Shown here: piece by piece, positions 46,901 to 55,034 of the stretch
How positions within the stretch are numbered: position 1 is the first letter of the stretch
How the letters are laid out: the number at the start of each line of letters is the position of its first letter
Source: Agrocybe praecox
Taxonomy: Eukaryota > Basidiomycota > Agaricomycetes > Agaricales > Agrocybaceae
Reading direction: 5' to 3'
NCBI GenBank assembly: GCA_964017145.1
Contig: OZ024851.1
Coordinates: forward strand, 1,178,001 to 1,242,000
Length of the DNA: 64,000 bases
Made by a program: the position numbers and the translations under genes
The notes under the pieces: model-generated
The model's input: the letters and a program-made list of their open reading frames with translations, nothing else
What the model was told of the DNA's origin: nothing
Databases searched by the model: none

Positions 46901-47833
46901 TCTGTAAGGCTCTGACCCAGGCTTTAGCTCAATAGCATGATCCCAAGGCTTTCTGTCAGGTAGCCTGTCAAAGGACTCCTTTGAAAAAACTCCCTTAAAT
47001 TGGTGATAATGCTTGGGGACAGCTTCTTCAAAGGTCTTCTTTGGGGATTCAGCCTGTTGATGAGACTCTTCTGCCAATTTCTGGGACACAGTTGAGGTAG
47101 CATTGATAGACTGCTTTTGAGGATGGAGATAAGAGATAAAAATCCTATCCTCAGGCTCAATCTCAGAGTCAGAGTCAGGTGAGTGATCTACAAGATCTAC
47201 ACCTTCATCATCAAACTGAGGGAGCTGTCTTCTCTGTACTGCAGCTATCCTCTGTCTCTTTCTCCTGGCTCTAATTACTTCCATGTGGCAGTCAGATGGA
47301 CATCTAGTAAACTGGACATCACCTGACTTCCAGTTGACATCAGGATTATGTAGATAGAGCCAGGTATGCCCAATAATAGCAGTCTTGTCCCCCAAGTCAC
47401 AAACAGCAAATGTAGCCTTTTCTGTGTGGTTCTTGTACACCATAGTCAAGTCCACTTCCTCATGAATAGAGCCACTTTTGTTGAGAGTACCATCAACATT
47501 ATAGACTGGAATGGCTCTAGGAAGTTTCCTTGTGTTGAGATTATGGTATTTTACAAAACCAGTATCCAGAAAAAGACCAGTAGCTCCAGAGTCAAGCAAG
47601 GCATTCACAGGCAACCTTTTTCCTGTATCCATTGTCTTGAGAATGACTGACAAATGGGTAGAGGCTTTTGGTTTGTGCCCTAAGATGTATATTCTCTCAG
47701 GAGTAGAAGGGAGAAGGGAATCAGAATTTGAGGACATGATTTCTGTATCAGATTCAGAAGAGGTGGGATTGACTTTATCATTTTCATCTTCTAATACATT
47801 GAATCTATTCCATTGGGACATGTCCTTCACCAA
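43952..47833 (-). CDS. Element 2 pol polyprotein (PR-RT-RH-IN-chromodomain)
   Basis: About 1290 codons. Protease LLDSGATGLFLDTGF near residue 82; reverse transcriptase with VYMDDILVFTE near 460; RNase H EADSSDYATGAVLS; integrase zinc finger (HHDAYIAGHPGKW...CDRCNRTKT) near 830; core SVDFITGLP, ICDRGPQFVSKF, AYHPQTDGQTERVNQE. A clear chromodomain lies near 1195 (YLVKWKNYPNEESSWEPAEH), which in chromoviruses directs integration to marked chromatin. The first ATG is a few codons into the frame (MSQWNRFNVLEDE); the frame is -1 relative to gag and overlaps its stop. The TGA stop abuts the LTR. No defects seen. Confidence 0.94.
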   Translation of the reverse strand: MVKDMSQWNRFNVLEDENDKVNPTSSESDTEIMSSNSDSLLPSTPERIYILGHKPKASTHLSVILKTMDTGKRLPVNALLDSGATGLFLDTGFVKYHNLNTRKLPRAIPVYNVDGTLNKSGSIHEEVDLTMVYKNHTEKATFAVCDLGDKTAIIGHTWLYLHNPDVNWKSGDVQFTRCPSDCHMEVIRARRKRQRIAAVQRRQLPQFDDEGVDLVDHSPDSDSEIEPEDRIFISYLHPQKQSINATSTVSQKLAEESHQQAESPKKTFEEAVPKHYHQFKGVFSKESFDRLPDRKPWDHAIELKPGSEPYRSKIYPLSPNEQKELDAFLEENLKSGRIRPSKSPMASPVFFVKKKDGSLRLVQDYRKLNEMTIKNSYPLPLISDIITKLSKAKYFTKLDVRWGFNNVRVKEGDEWKAAFRTNRGLFEPLVMFFGLTNSPATFQTMMNDIFIELIDGNVVIVYMDDILVFTETLEHHREVVKKVLQILEQNKLYLKAEKCEFEKEKIEYLGLIISQGKIEMDPVKVEGVSKWPEPENVKDVQSFLGFVNFYRRFIEDFADIAKPLHELTKKGTVWRWGLRHQEAFDQLKLKVTSSPVLIFPDDNKPYKVEADSSDYATGAVLSQEGLDGKWHPVAFMSKSLSEVERNYEIHDKEMLAIIRALDEWRHYLEGTQHTFEIWTDHKNLEYFMTAQKLTRRQARWSLFLSRFDFSLHHRPGKKSLKPDALSRRSDHKKGENDNENVVLLKPSYFKIQALKQGHTTLAGPETDLLKKIREAKDFDEKVVKAVQEMKKSSTKKIDGQEWSEEQGLVLYRGKVYVPKDKDLRRKIVELHHDAYIAGHPGKWKTIELVSRNYWWPGMSHYIAAYTRGCDRCNRTKTFPAKPVGFLTPTEIPSDVWQTISVDFITGLPECQGYNAIMIVVDRLSKMIHIIPTTDEVTSEGTAKLYRDYVWKLHGLPIKIICDRGPQFVSKFMKELNSILGIQTASSTAYHPQTDGQTERVNQEVEQYLRLFINHRQDDWVEWLALAEFSYNNRVQASTRQTPFMLNNGRHPRMGTEPLRDSKMDTVDTFVKNMEEARKEAESALKKAADDMARFYDRNRGAPTEYKVGDMVWLDGKDLKTDRPSKKLDDKRYGPYKITKVVGSNAYELQLPKTMKIHPVFNVVKLMPYHPDTVGRKPPSRPPPVIKGENPEWEVEYIKDSRLFRNKLQYLVKWKNYPNEESSWEPAEHLKKAAKSIKEFHAKHPAAPRRISALTFDRLSFSPLINFTEPPPPLKPSKLTHTCAHCGKCALERG

Positions 47834-47837
47834 TGGT

Positions 47838-47850
47838 GCCTCTAAAAATC
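47838..47850 (-). promoter_or_regulatory. Candidate -1 ribosomal frameshift site between gag and pol of element 2
   Basis: In minus sense the gag end reads AAG GAT TTT TAG. The five T residues allow a -1 slip to TTT TTA, entering the pol frame directly before gag terminates. The pol frame is open through this point, so the two frames overlap exactly where slippage is possible. It is not a classic X-XXY-YYZ heptamer. Confidence 0.45.
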
Positions 47851-48927
47851 CTTTTTCTGTTCCTCTTGTTGCTGTCCTTCTTTTTCCTCCTTGATGAGTT
47901 TCCCATAGAAGTCTTTCAACTCCTCATGATTCATGGCATTAATGTTGACTGTGGATCTACAGTCAGCAGCCTTATGTCCTTGTTTTCTGCATTTGAAGCA
48001 GATAAGAGGCCTGACTGATCTCCATCCAGAGTCAACTTCCATGGGAACAACATCTGGTTGCCTTGCCTGAGCAACAAAACTTCTCTGACTACTAGCAAAG
48101 GGAGAAGGACTGTGGGCAGCTGGTTTAGACTGTGGCTTCTGTGATGCAGGAGCCTTAGAAAAAGGAGAAGAGGTTGAAGAGGTAGACTTATTAAAAGCCT
48201 CCATCTGTCTCCATTGTCTATCCAACTTAGTAGCCCAAGAAATCCAGCCATTCAGACTTTTGGGCATATCAGGAACATTGTAGACTTTTTCCCTGAGAGA
48301 TCTGTTCAGCCCAGTCTGAAATTTCTCAACCAAAGCAGCATCATTGTACCCAGTGTCAGAAACCAGTTCCCTGAAGCTAGCCACATATTCATCAGCAGTT
48401 TGACTTCCCTGCTTCAGAAGATTCATCTTGTGTCTGGCTGTGCTAGCAGGGTCTGGGTCTCCAAACACTTCCCTGAATTCATAGACAAAGTCTTCCCAAA
48501 GGCCTTCCTTGGAATAGTCTCCATCTAGAATTTTTGTCTTATCAAGGGCCCATTTCCCAGCAGTTCCTCCTTTCATATAGGACAGAGCACAAACAACCTT
48601 TTGAAGATCATCTGTAATACCCTTTCCATAGAAGTATAGCTTGAGTTGACTCAAGAAGGTTTCTGCTTTTTGCATAGAACCATCATATGGCTCAGGAGGG
48701 GAAACTTTGATTCCAGACTGTGAACCAAAGGCAAAGGCACCATGACTGGCAGGGGGAGTATTGACCTCTTTTGCAGCAGCAGAGAAAGGTGATTGGGTGG
48801 TAGGAGGTGTGATTGATTGTTGCTGCTGCTGTCTCAAGAGAGTCACCTCTTGGGTAAGAAGAGAAATTTGTTGTAGGAGCTCTTCCACAGAGGGGAGAGT
48901 AGTGGTGGGGAGGGTGGTAGTGTCCAT
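47842..48927 (-). CDS. Element 2 gag polyprotein
   Basis: 361 residues starting MDTTTLPTTTLPSVEELLQQ. An N-terminal coiled coil precedes the capsid-like region (PYDGSMQKAETFLSQLKLYF, WEDFVYEFREVFGDPD), followed by a nucleocapsid zinc knuckle near residue 317 (CFKCRKQGHKAADC, CX2CX4HX4C) and a charged C terminus ending QKKDF. The stop sits inside a run of five T residues, from which the pol frame can be reached by slipping back one base. Confidence 0.92.
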   Translation of the reverse strand: MDTTTLPTTTLPSVEELLQQISLLTQEVTLLRQQQQQSITPPTTQSPFSAAAKEVNTPPASHGAFAFGSQSGIKVSPPEPYDGSMQKAETFLSQLKLYFYGKGITDDLQKVVCALSYMKGGTAGKWALDKTKILDGDYSKEGLWEDFVYEFREVFGDPDPASTARHKMNLLKQGSQTADEYVASFRELVSDTGYNDAALVEKFQTGLNRSLREKVYNVPDMPKSLNGWISWATKLDRQWRQMEAFNKSTSSTSSPFSKAPASQKPQSKPAAHSPSPFASSQRSFVAQARQPDVVPMEVDSGWRSVRPLICFKCRKQGHKAADCRSTVNINAMNHEELKDFYGKLIKEEKEGQQQEEQKKDF

Positions 48928-49445
48928 ATTGTGGTGTAAATAAGGTAGAGGCTCTCTGGTGTGTGTGTGGGAGAAGCTATCTACTGAAAGTGTCCTTGGA
49001 ATCTATTTATGTAAACTAAAAAAGATCTATGTAGTAGATACCCAGTTGTCACCCCAAGCACAGTGGGTCTAAACCTAGGATCACAGGGTTGACTACCTGG
49101 TATTTTCCTAGACCACCAAAGACAGAAACAGTTGGCCTGAGTCTGCCCCAACAGTTGGTATCCCTATCTACAAGTTCACACACAACACACAGCAGAGAGT
49201 GAGAAATCCAGTAGAAACAGAGGTGTCTTGAGGAGATGTTGAAATTGGGGAGGGAGAAATGATGTAAAAGATTGGGAGGATATTGGAGGTTGAAGGGTTG
49301 GTAATGATGATGATGATGATATATGTGGTGAGAGGATGTGAGGGAAAATGGTGGAAAGAGAGATGAATAGATTGGTGTAGATAAATGTAGGTTGGTGTAG
49401 GTGAGGGTAAGATGATGGATGGTGATTGGTGGAGTTGTCTGAGAT

Positions 49446-49456
49446 AGCTTCAATCT
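49446..49456 (-). promoter_or_regulatory. Predicted self-priming primer-binding site of element 2
   Basis: In minus sense, AGATTGAAGCT begins 3 nt after the end of the 5' LTR. It is exactly complementary to AGCTTCAATCT within the LTR (minus-sense start 49629), the predicted 5' end of the transcript, 26 nt downstream of a TATATATA. No tRNA-like TGG primer site is seen. This matches the Tf1/sushi self-priming arrangement. Confidence 0.75.
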
Positions 49457-49458
49457 TC

Positions 49459-49515
49459 TGTCAGGGCAACACTAAGATCAGTGTGACAAGGCCACCAACA
49501 AAGACAAAGCAAGAA

Positions 49516-49557
<42 letters not shown>

Positions 49558-49946
49558 AGAGAGAGAGAGACACTCAATGGTTCTAAGAGATCACACCAAT
49601 GATAGTGGATATCCTAAGAGATTGAAGCTGGGGCTACAGCTACCTACATGTCCAGTATATATACCCTACAGCTATTCTAGAATATTCCTACATTACATCA
49701 TGAAACAAAAGGATGAGTAAGACAATGACATCATGAAACAAGGAGAAGAATGATGTGGAGCAATTGAGGCAGTGCTCATGGGAAATAAAGATGATAAGTA
49801 TCTAATCAAGGATCTAAGTGATAATCAATGAGATAATCAAGGAGATAATCAAAGATGTAAAAGAGATAAGATATCTACATAATTAAGAAAGGGAAAAATG
49901 CGAAATAAATATATAAAAATAGAGAAAAATAGGGGAAACCCTGACA
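49459..49946 (-). repeat. Element 2 LTR (5' LTR in element sense)
   Basis: 488 bp; promoter-bearing LTR with TATATATA at 49656-49663 (minus-sense use) and the predicted RNA start at 49629. The (GA)n tract is at about 49520-49555. Confidence 0.88.
49656..49663 (-). promoter_or_regulatory. TATA box of element 2 promoter
   Basis: TATATATA in the 5' LTR, about 26-34 nt upstream of AGCTTCAATCT, the sequence complementary to the primer-binding site. The spacing is that expected between a TATA box and a start site. Confidence 0.65.
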
Positions 49947-50345
49947 CTGCTTCAGAATTTACGTTGACACGAAATAAGAAGAAAGAAAATAAAATAAAAT
50001 GTGTCGTGTTGATCAATAGCGTTATGAGACAGTATCTGTACTCGCACGAACGCGCAGTGACAGTTTACAAGTTGGTTGTACTCGCCCAGAGGCGCAGTGA
50101 CAAATTGTAGTTGAAAGTACTCGCCCAGAGGCGCAGTGACAGATGACAAAAAAATGTACTCGCACAAAGGCGCAGTTCAAAGTAAAAAGCTCTATGGTGT
50201 TTTAGTGCCAACTCGAGCGTCTAAAGTGCATAAGTGTGGGGAGAATGTAAGGAACTTTTAATTGATTGTTAAACCGCCAAGAACACTTGGCTGGTTCGTT
50301 GTTATGATGTTCAGTGTACGCGTTTCGGTGCTGTTCAAAAAAAAG
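49947..50345 (-). other. Leader of element 1 with four ~45-bp tandem repeats
   Basis: Between the element 2 insertion and the element 1 5' LTR. Four imperfect copies of a unit built on tactcgcccagaggcgcag are at about 50038-50175. No coding potential. In minus sense a T8 tract follows the LTR directly, and no tRNA-type primer-binding site was found. Confidence 0.6.
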
Positions 50346-50564
50346 TGGAAAACTGCTGTCTTTCGACGAGCAGAAAACACTCAAAGCGAACAACAGCGAG
50401 ATGACTCACACTGTGAAGGAACAGGACCAAAATGCGTCGATTCGAAACAAGAGACAAGCTATGGAAGATGATGTCTAAGAAGAAGAAGCAAAGCAAAGGC
50501 GACGCCCATCTAAATGGGAGTCGTCAAACATGCGCAAACAGCTGAGTGAGGCGCCAGCCTTACA
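50346..50564 (-). repeat. Element 1 LTR (5' LTR in element sense)
   Basis: 219 bp, 98.6% identical to 37757-37975; the three differences are CG in the left copy and TG here. Confidence 0.88.
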
Positions 50565-50628
50565 ATGCATGGGTTATGCCAGGCAAGTTGGTCTGGCCTT
50601 TCTTTGTGAGCTGGTATGAGAGCGACAT
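50565..50628 (-). pseudogene. First ~21 codons of the split questin oxidase-like gene
   Basis: In minus sense an ATG at 50628 starts MSLSYQLTKKGQTNLPGITH, ending at the ATGCA duplication. Joined to 37751 on the other side of the insertion with one ATGCA copy, the frame continues as ASRKLTGDLLLKDAQVHHC. The whole gene then has 1428 coding nt (475 residues) with no stop or frameshift. The PGIT/PAS-then-LT pattern is what the family shows before its HHCF motif. Confidence 0.82.
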
Positions 50629-52566
50629 GGTAGTCCGTGAGCAACTTGGGATATATGTCGTCGAAGCATGACGTGAGTTCAAGTCCGTTTATAACATAGC
50701 CTATTTTTGTTTTGAAGGGATGTTTTAGATATACAAGGTCATTGGTTTGTGGCTCCAAAAATTGCGGTGGTGTGGTTTGGGTTTGAGCCAGGCTAATGAG
50801 ATATTTTTGGATATAGGGTTGCTCGGTTCAATCTAGAGTTGGTTTGGTTCAGTGATGTGCACGTGCCGTCGCCAAATGTTGTCTGACGATTCCGAACCAG
50901 TCGCCCGTTTCTAGTGTAACTACTTCACGGTCGCTACACCTATCACACACTCAACGGTTTAGTCAATACCTATGCTATCCTGATCGAAAGCTTTGAGGAA
51001 AACCTTCCTCGTCTTTTGGACATATCGTATCTATGCGCCGCAGGCGGCTCGTCACTGGCTATGACGGCCCAGGTAGTTTTGCCGGGTTTTTTTGTAACGT
51101 TGTCGAGGGTTTTAGTTCGGCGACCGAAGACTGAGGAAAACATATAGTCATGGACTGGCTCTAGCTGTTCAATCATTGCCCTCGCAGCCCCCGCTGACTT
51201 CGCCTTATCGTCTATCCATCACTTGTTCTGCACCAATCTTCGCGGTGTCCGAATTTCTTGTTCTGATGCTCCAGTAGGGAAATTGGCTCTGTGTCCCTGT
51301 GAACATGTCGACAATCGCATTATTGCAATTTGCTGCTCTCTGCCACTGGTTCGGCCCAAATTCGGACTGAGCCAGGAAATTGAAGCCATTCAATGGCACC
51401 GTTGGTATTATCGGGTCATTTCTGGCAAATTTCTGGTGGCGGAAGACAATTCTTCGGACAGAAAAAAAAAGTATGGTATCTCCTGTTTGTCTCTGTGTGC
51501 AATAGCTGGCTGCTTATTGCCATCGCCAACAATGTGACGAGAACAGTGGGAAAAACAACAGAGGATAACGATAACCATCAGGAAAAAGCCCAAATAGGCA
51601 TAGTTCCTCGGTTAGATCCATAGACCCCGAGCGCCGGGAGTGCACATCATATCTGGGCGCTCGGGTCTATAGGACTCCATAGTTGAGTCTTATGTATTCA
51701 TAGTATACAGAGAACTTCATTGTTTCATATAATTTCTCTATTGAACTATCTAATTTCGCCCGAACTTTATATGACTACGACACTTCAGGACATTGACTAT
51801 AGCTTACAAAGATGTCCCATAACTTATTACTTATGTCTTCGTTTTTTTTTAAAAAAAAATCAAACAGTTTTAAATTTTCATTATAGATTATAGCTACAAA
51901 TTTATTATACAGAATAATAGGAAAATGATGGCGAGGGCAAGCAGGAAGGAAGATGAGAAGCAAATAATCTTACTGTCACCCCCCGCGGCCTGCCGTTGTT
52001 CGCCAACCCAAGCTCTCCTCACTATCCTCGCCGTTGTTCGTTGCTATCCCCGTCATTGCACGATGCCCCCGCCATTCTTTACCGTCCCGGTTGGCGTTGG
52101 CTTAGCTGTTTGTCGCTGTCCCCGTTGTTGGTCATTGCCGTCCCTGCTGCTGGCCGTTGCCGTCCCTGCTGCTGGTTGTCATCATTGCCGCCGTCGGTTG
52201 TGGCTGTCCATACCAATGGTTGTGGTCATTGTGGCGGTCAGTCGTCATACGGGTTGCCTGGCCCTTTGCAGAGACCATGTTGTCCTTCACGCTGTCGCTG
52301 TTCGTCGTCATGTGTTGTTCGTTGCTGTGTGTCCAGTGTCTGAGTTCGTTGCTGTATGTCGTTCGTCACCGCGCGTGTTGCTCGTCACCGCCCCAGCTAT
52401 CCTCGTTGTTCACTGCTGATATCGTTGTTTAACAAGGGAACAGGACCACATAAGTAGAGGGAAAGGGGGAATGGGATGGGACACGAATCACGATGTGTTC
52501 GAGTTGTTCGAATGTTTCAAGTCATTTCGAACTCCGACCACGTGACATTGTTGATCAGTTACAATA
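50629..52566. other. Region upstream of the split gene: weak frames, a hairpin and a low-complexity tract
   Basis: Contains the promoter side of the questin oxidase-like gene and two adjoining minus-strand frames (51399-51205 with FGPNQWQRAANCNNAIVDMF; 51176-50970 with VHDYMFSSVFGRRTKTLDNV) that could be pieces of one unrecognised gene. A strong inverted repeat is at 51620-51670. From about 51970 to 52430 the plus strand is a pyrimidine-rich, GTTGTCGCTG-like low-complexity tract with spurious open frames. Confidence 0.4.
51620..51670. repeat. Short inverted repeat (hairpin)
   Basis: Arms atagaccccgagcgcc (51620-51635) and gggcgctcgggtctat (51655-51670), complementary apart from one bulged C, with a ~19-nt loop. 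Might be a small foldback element or an RNA hairpin; no flanking duplication assigned. Confidence 0.5.
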
Positions 52567-53578
52567 GGCGGGGTCAGAGTTGACGATTCTGGCTCGATTC
52601 TGTCACGATTCTGAGTTCGATTCTGAGTCAAAACTGCGGCTGGTTTCGTTCCGAGAATCGGCATAAAAGTCGGTTATACTCTGACCCCCCCGGAAATATA
52701 CAACTCTTACCGGTTCGATTCTCGTACACAAAACCTGCTGGAAATTTTTATTTATTCTGCTGCAGGCTCCGTAACGTATTTTTAAATATACTGCTAACAA
52801 CCATGACCGAGCACACTGACCACCAGCGGCAGTCTCAAGGAGTCTAAAGAAGTTTTTTTTATTTCCAGTTTTTGCCGTGTAGTACGTACCCAGCATGTAG
52901 CCCAAGCCTCAGTACAGTTTTGCCAAAATCCACACCGCCATGGCGGTGTATAAGGTACTGAGGTACCTGCTCTAGACATCAGGAAAAATAAGGGGAATAA
53001 GTTTGGAGTAGCACCACAGCAGAAATCAGGACCAGAATCGTGCCAGAATCGGTGCAGTTGTGTAACAGACCGGGTTTCCCGTCACATCACACACTCTTTT
53101 TATCTTATCTTATCTTTTACTTCTTTGACTTCTCATCTTATTTTACTCATCCTTTCCTCGTCGTCGATACACCTCATGGTTATCTCCTCCCCTTTACCCT
53201 ATCCATATGGACTCTTGTTTATATTACTCATTTACCCTTACATTCATTGCCTTTTATCTCGGACTATTCCCCGGTTATCTCCCCCCTCATAGAGTATAAA
53301 TACGTAGCTACTTTGTGGTAGATAACCCAGCGAATTCAGACTGTTTATACCTGTCTTTTATTTCTCTCTGAGTTCCTCTTTCCGTGTGCCGAAATCCCTC
53401 TGCCGAAACAATCACTGTCACGGCACGACGCTTTCGTCACAAGTTGCGACTCTCGAGTTGCAACTGCAAACACTCGATTCTCGCACTTTCCCATGATTCT
53501 CGCAAAACCGATTCTCGTCACAATCGAACTCCGAACCGCTTTCAGAATCAGGCCAGAATCGTCAACTCTGACCCCCCC
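52567..53578. mobile_element. Non-autonomous TIR element with TA target duplication, interrupted by a solo LTR
   Basis: Left end GGCGGGGTCAGAGTTGACGA and right end (reverse complement) GGGGGGGTCAGAGTTGACGA form imperfect inverted repeats that continue for about 60 bp with repeated gattctg motifs. Both ends are flanked by TA, as for Tc1/mariner-type elements. Removing the solo LTR and one duplication leaves about 626 bp without coding potential. A further inverted copy of the tip (tctgaccccccc) lies inside at about 52680. Confidence 0.65.
53061..53441 (+). repeat. Solo LTR of the element 3 family
   Basis: 381 bp, TGTAACAGACC...TTTCGTCACA, the reverse complement of the element 3 LTRs and diverged from them. 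Flanked by AGTTG on both sides (53056-53060 and 53442-53446). No internal region is attached, so it arose by recombination between two LTRs. Confidence 0.85.
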
Positions 53579-54622
53579 TAATTGTGCGACTTTTGGTTGT
53601 CGCCCTTCCTCTTTCCCCCCCATCATCACTGCCCATCGTTGCCTCCTATCTTTGCCTTCCTCCGCCACTAGGTTGGCCACCTCTTATTACCTTTTAACTA
53701 TAGCTGCTACTATTGTCAAGTATATTGACACGGTGCGCGTCATGACCTCTTCTTTGTCGCCGTCGTTTTGGTTGACAACTTGTACGCAATGACTCCAATA
53801 ATGTGCAAAGATTGTCCTTACTTACCTTGAAATGCAGAGAATGAAGCACGAGGGTTGCGCCTCTCGATCCATGCCGCCGCCGACATTTTTTGCTATCCTT
53901 GAATGTGCACTCATGTCGAACGTTGTGGAGGTGGGACGGGGTAAGTGCCGCTTTGTATGTACGAGGGGTGCCATGTACTCATCATGGATCCATTTCTTGT
54001 TGTTGTTTCAGGAAGGGTCATCCAGCTTGCTCTGCTCACTGGTACAGCTATCCAATGAAGTGAGTACTGATGTCATGGACTTATGAAAACCGCGCCTCAT
54101 TGTTTCCACTACAGATCCCATTGTGTCCTAGCTATCACACCCATCCACAGTGGTCGCATGGTCGTATAATGTGGCATGTTGTAAAGGTCATATCGGATGC
54201 TCGAGTGTCGCTGGCAGAGACAAGGTGAGTAATATCTGCTCTGAAATGATGTGGTTTTTTTTCTGTTATCCTCTTTCATCCTCCCTTGTCCCTTGTTCGC
54301 AACCTTCTTCCCTCGTCTTTTGCTCTCCCTACCGCCTCCTGCAGCCACCTACCTTCTATGCCCTCAGTGATGCTCTTGTAAAACAATTCTTTGTTGTTGT
54401 GTAGAGTAGTAAACTATGTATACCAGTTAAATTTTCAAATAAATTTCTTTATTAACAACCAGATTTTGTGTGATCAGATTGTTATATATTTTACCTTGCA
54501 TAAAATGACTCACCCCGGCAATATCAACTTTTGAGGTCATATGAAAACCTCCTAAAAACTCCGCTTTTTATCAAACGTACATTTTCTGTTTAAATTGATA
54601 AATAATATTTATATTTAAATGT
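53579..54622. other. Intergenic repeat-rich sequence
   Basis: Short frames only; no family recognised. The last part (54480-54620) becomes AT-rich. Confidence 0.35.
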
Positions 54623-54652
54623 CGGACATTTAACTGTCCAGTCACGCCGCGG
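54623..54652. repeat. Long inverted repeat, left arm
   Basis: CGGACATTTAACTGTCCAGT and the following CACGCCGCGG recur inverted at 59886-59913 with one G/A difference. Element 3 lies immediately inside this arm. Likely the terminal repeat of a DNA element that element 3 inserted into. Confidence 0.6.
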
Positions 54653-54653
54653 C

Positions 54654-55034
54654 TGTAACGAAAGTGTTGTGCCGTGACAGTGATTGTTTCGGCAGAGGGA
54701 TTTCGGCACACGGGAAAAGGAACTCAGAGAGAATAAAAAGACAGGTTCAAACAGTCTGAATTTGCTGGGTTATCTACCACCAAGTAGCTACGTATTTATA
54801 CTCTACGAGGGGGGAGATAACCGGGTAATAGTCGAGATAAAAGGCGAACAAGTAAGGGTAAATGAGTAATATAAAGTAAGAGTCCATATGGATAGAGTAA
54901 AGGGGAGGAGATCGCCATGAGGTGCATCGACAACGAAGAAAGGATGAGTAAAATAAAAGGAGAAGTCAAAACAGTAAGAGATAAGATAAGATAAAAAGGA
55001 GAGTGTGATGTGACGGGAAACCCGGTCTGTTACA
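54654..55034 (-). repeat. Element 3 LTR, left (3' LTR)
   Basis: 381 bp; begins TGTAACGAAAGTGTTGTGCC on the plus strand and ends GGTCTGTTACA. Confidence 0.85.

Larger units (their letters stand above)
43464..49946 (-). mobile_element. Ty3/gypsy chromovirus-type LTR retrotransposon (element 2), nested in element 1
   Basis: 6483 bp, bounded by 488-bp LTRs (43464-43951 and 49459-49946) that appear identical and by CTGCT duplications. LTRs start TGTCAGGG and end CCCTGACA. Gag and pol are on the minus strand and both are open. It sits in the leader of element 1, between its 5' LTR and gag. Identical LTRs and intact frames point to a very recent insertion. A polypurine tract (agagagggggtga) that is also the last codons of pol abuts the 3' LTR. 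Confidence 0.93.
37757..50564 (-). mobile_element. Ty3/gypsy LTR retrotransposon (element 1), with element 2 nested inside
   Basis: Bounded by 219-bp direct LTRs (37757-37975 and 50346-50564) and ATGCA target duplications. Gag (43242-42661) and pol (42660-38161) lie on the minus strand, so the right LTR is the 5' LTR. A purine-rich tract next to the left LTR (gtggaagggggagag in minus sense, 37976-37990) fits the polypurine tract. Without the nested element and its duplication the length is about 6.3 kb. The insertion lies in the first exon of the questin oxidase-like gene. Confidence 0.9.

Noticed and set aside
49049..49453. Minus-strand 134-residue frame between gag and 5' LTR of element 2
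   Set aside because: Low-complexity H/P/S/L translation of the untranslated leader; no family resemblance.
50247..50564. A larger LTR for element 1 starting at TGTAAGG near 50247, giving TGTAAGG...CCTTACA ends
   Set aside because: The left copy shares no sequence beyond 219 bp, and the ATGCA target duplication fits only the shorter 219-bp LTR.
51925..52432. Overlapping frames of up to 164 residues in three phases
   Set aside because: Low-complexity pyrimidine-rich DNA yields open frames in several phases at once, with Cys/Val-rich nonsense composition.
53040..53321. Plus-strand 93-residue frame
   Set aside because: It lies wholly inside the solo LTR; translation of repeat sequence.
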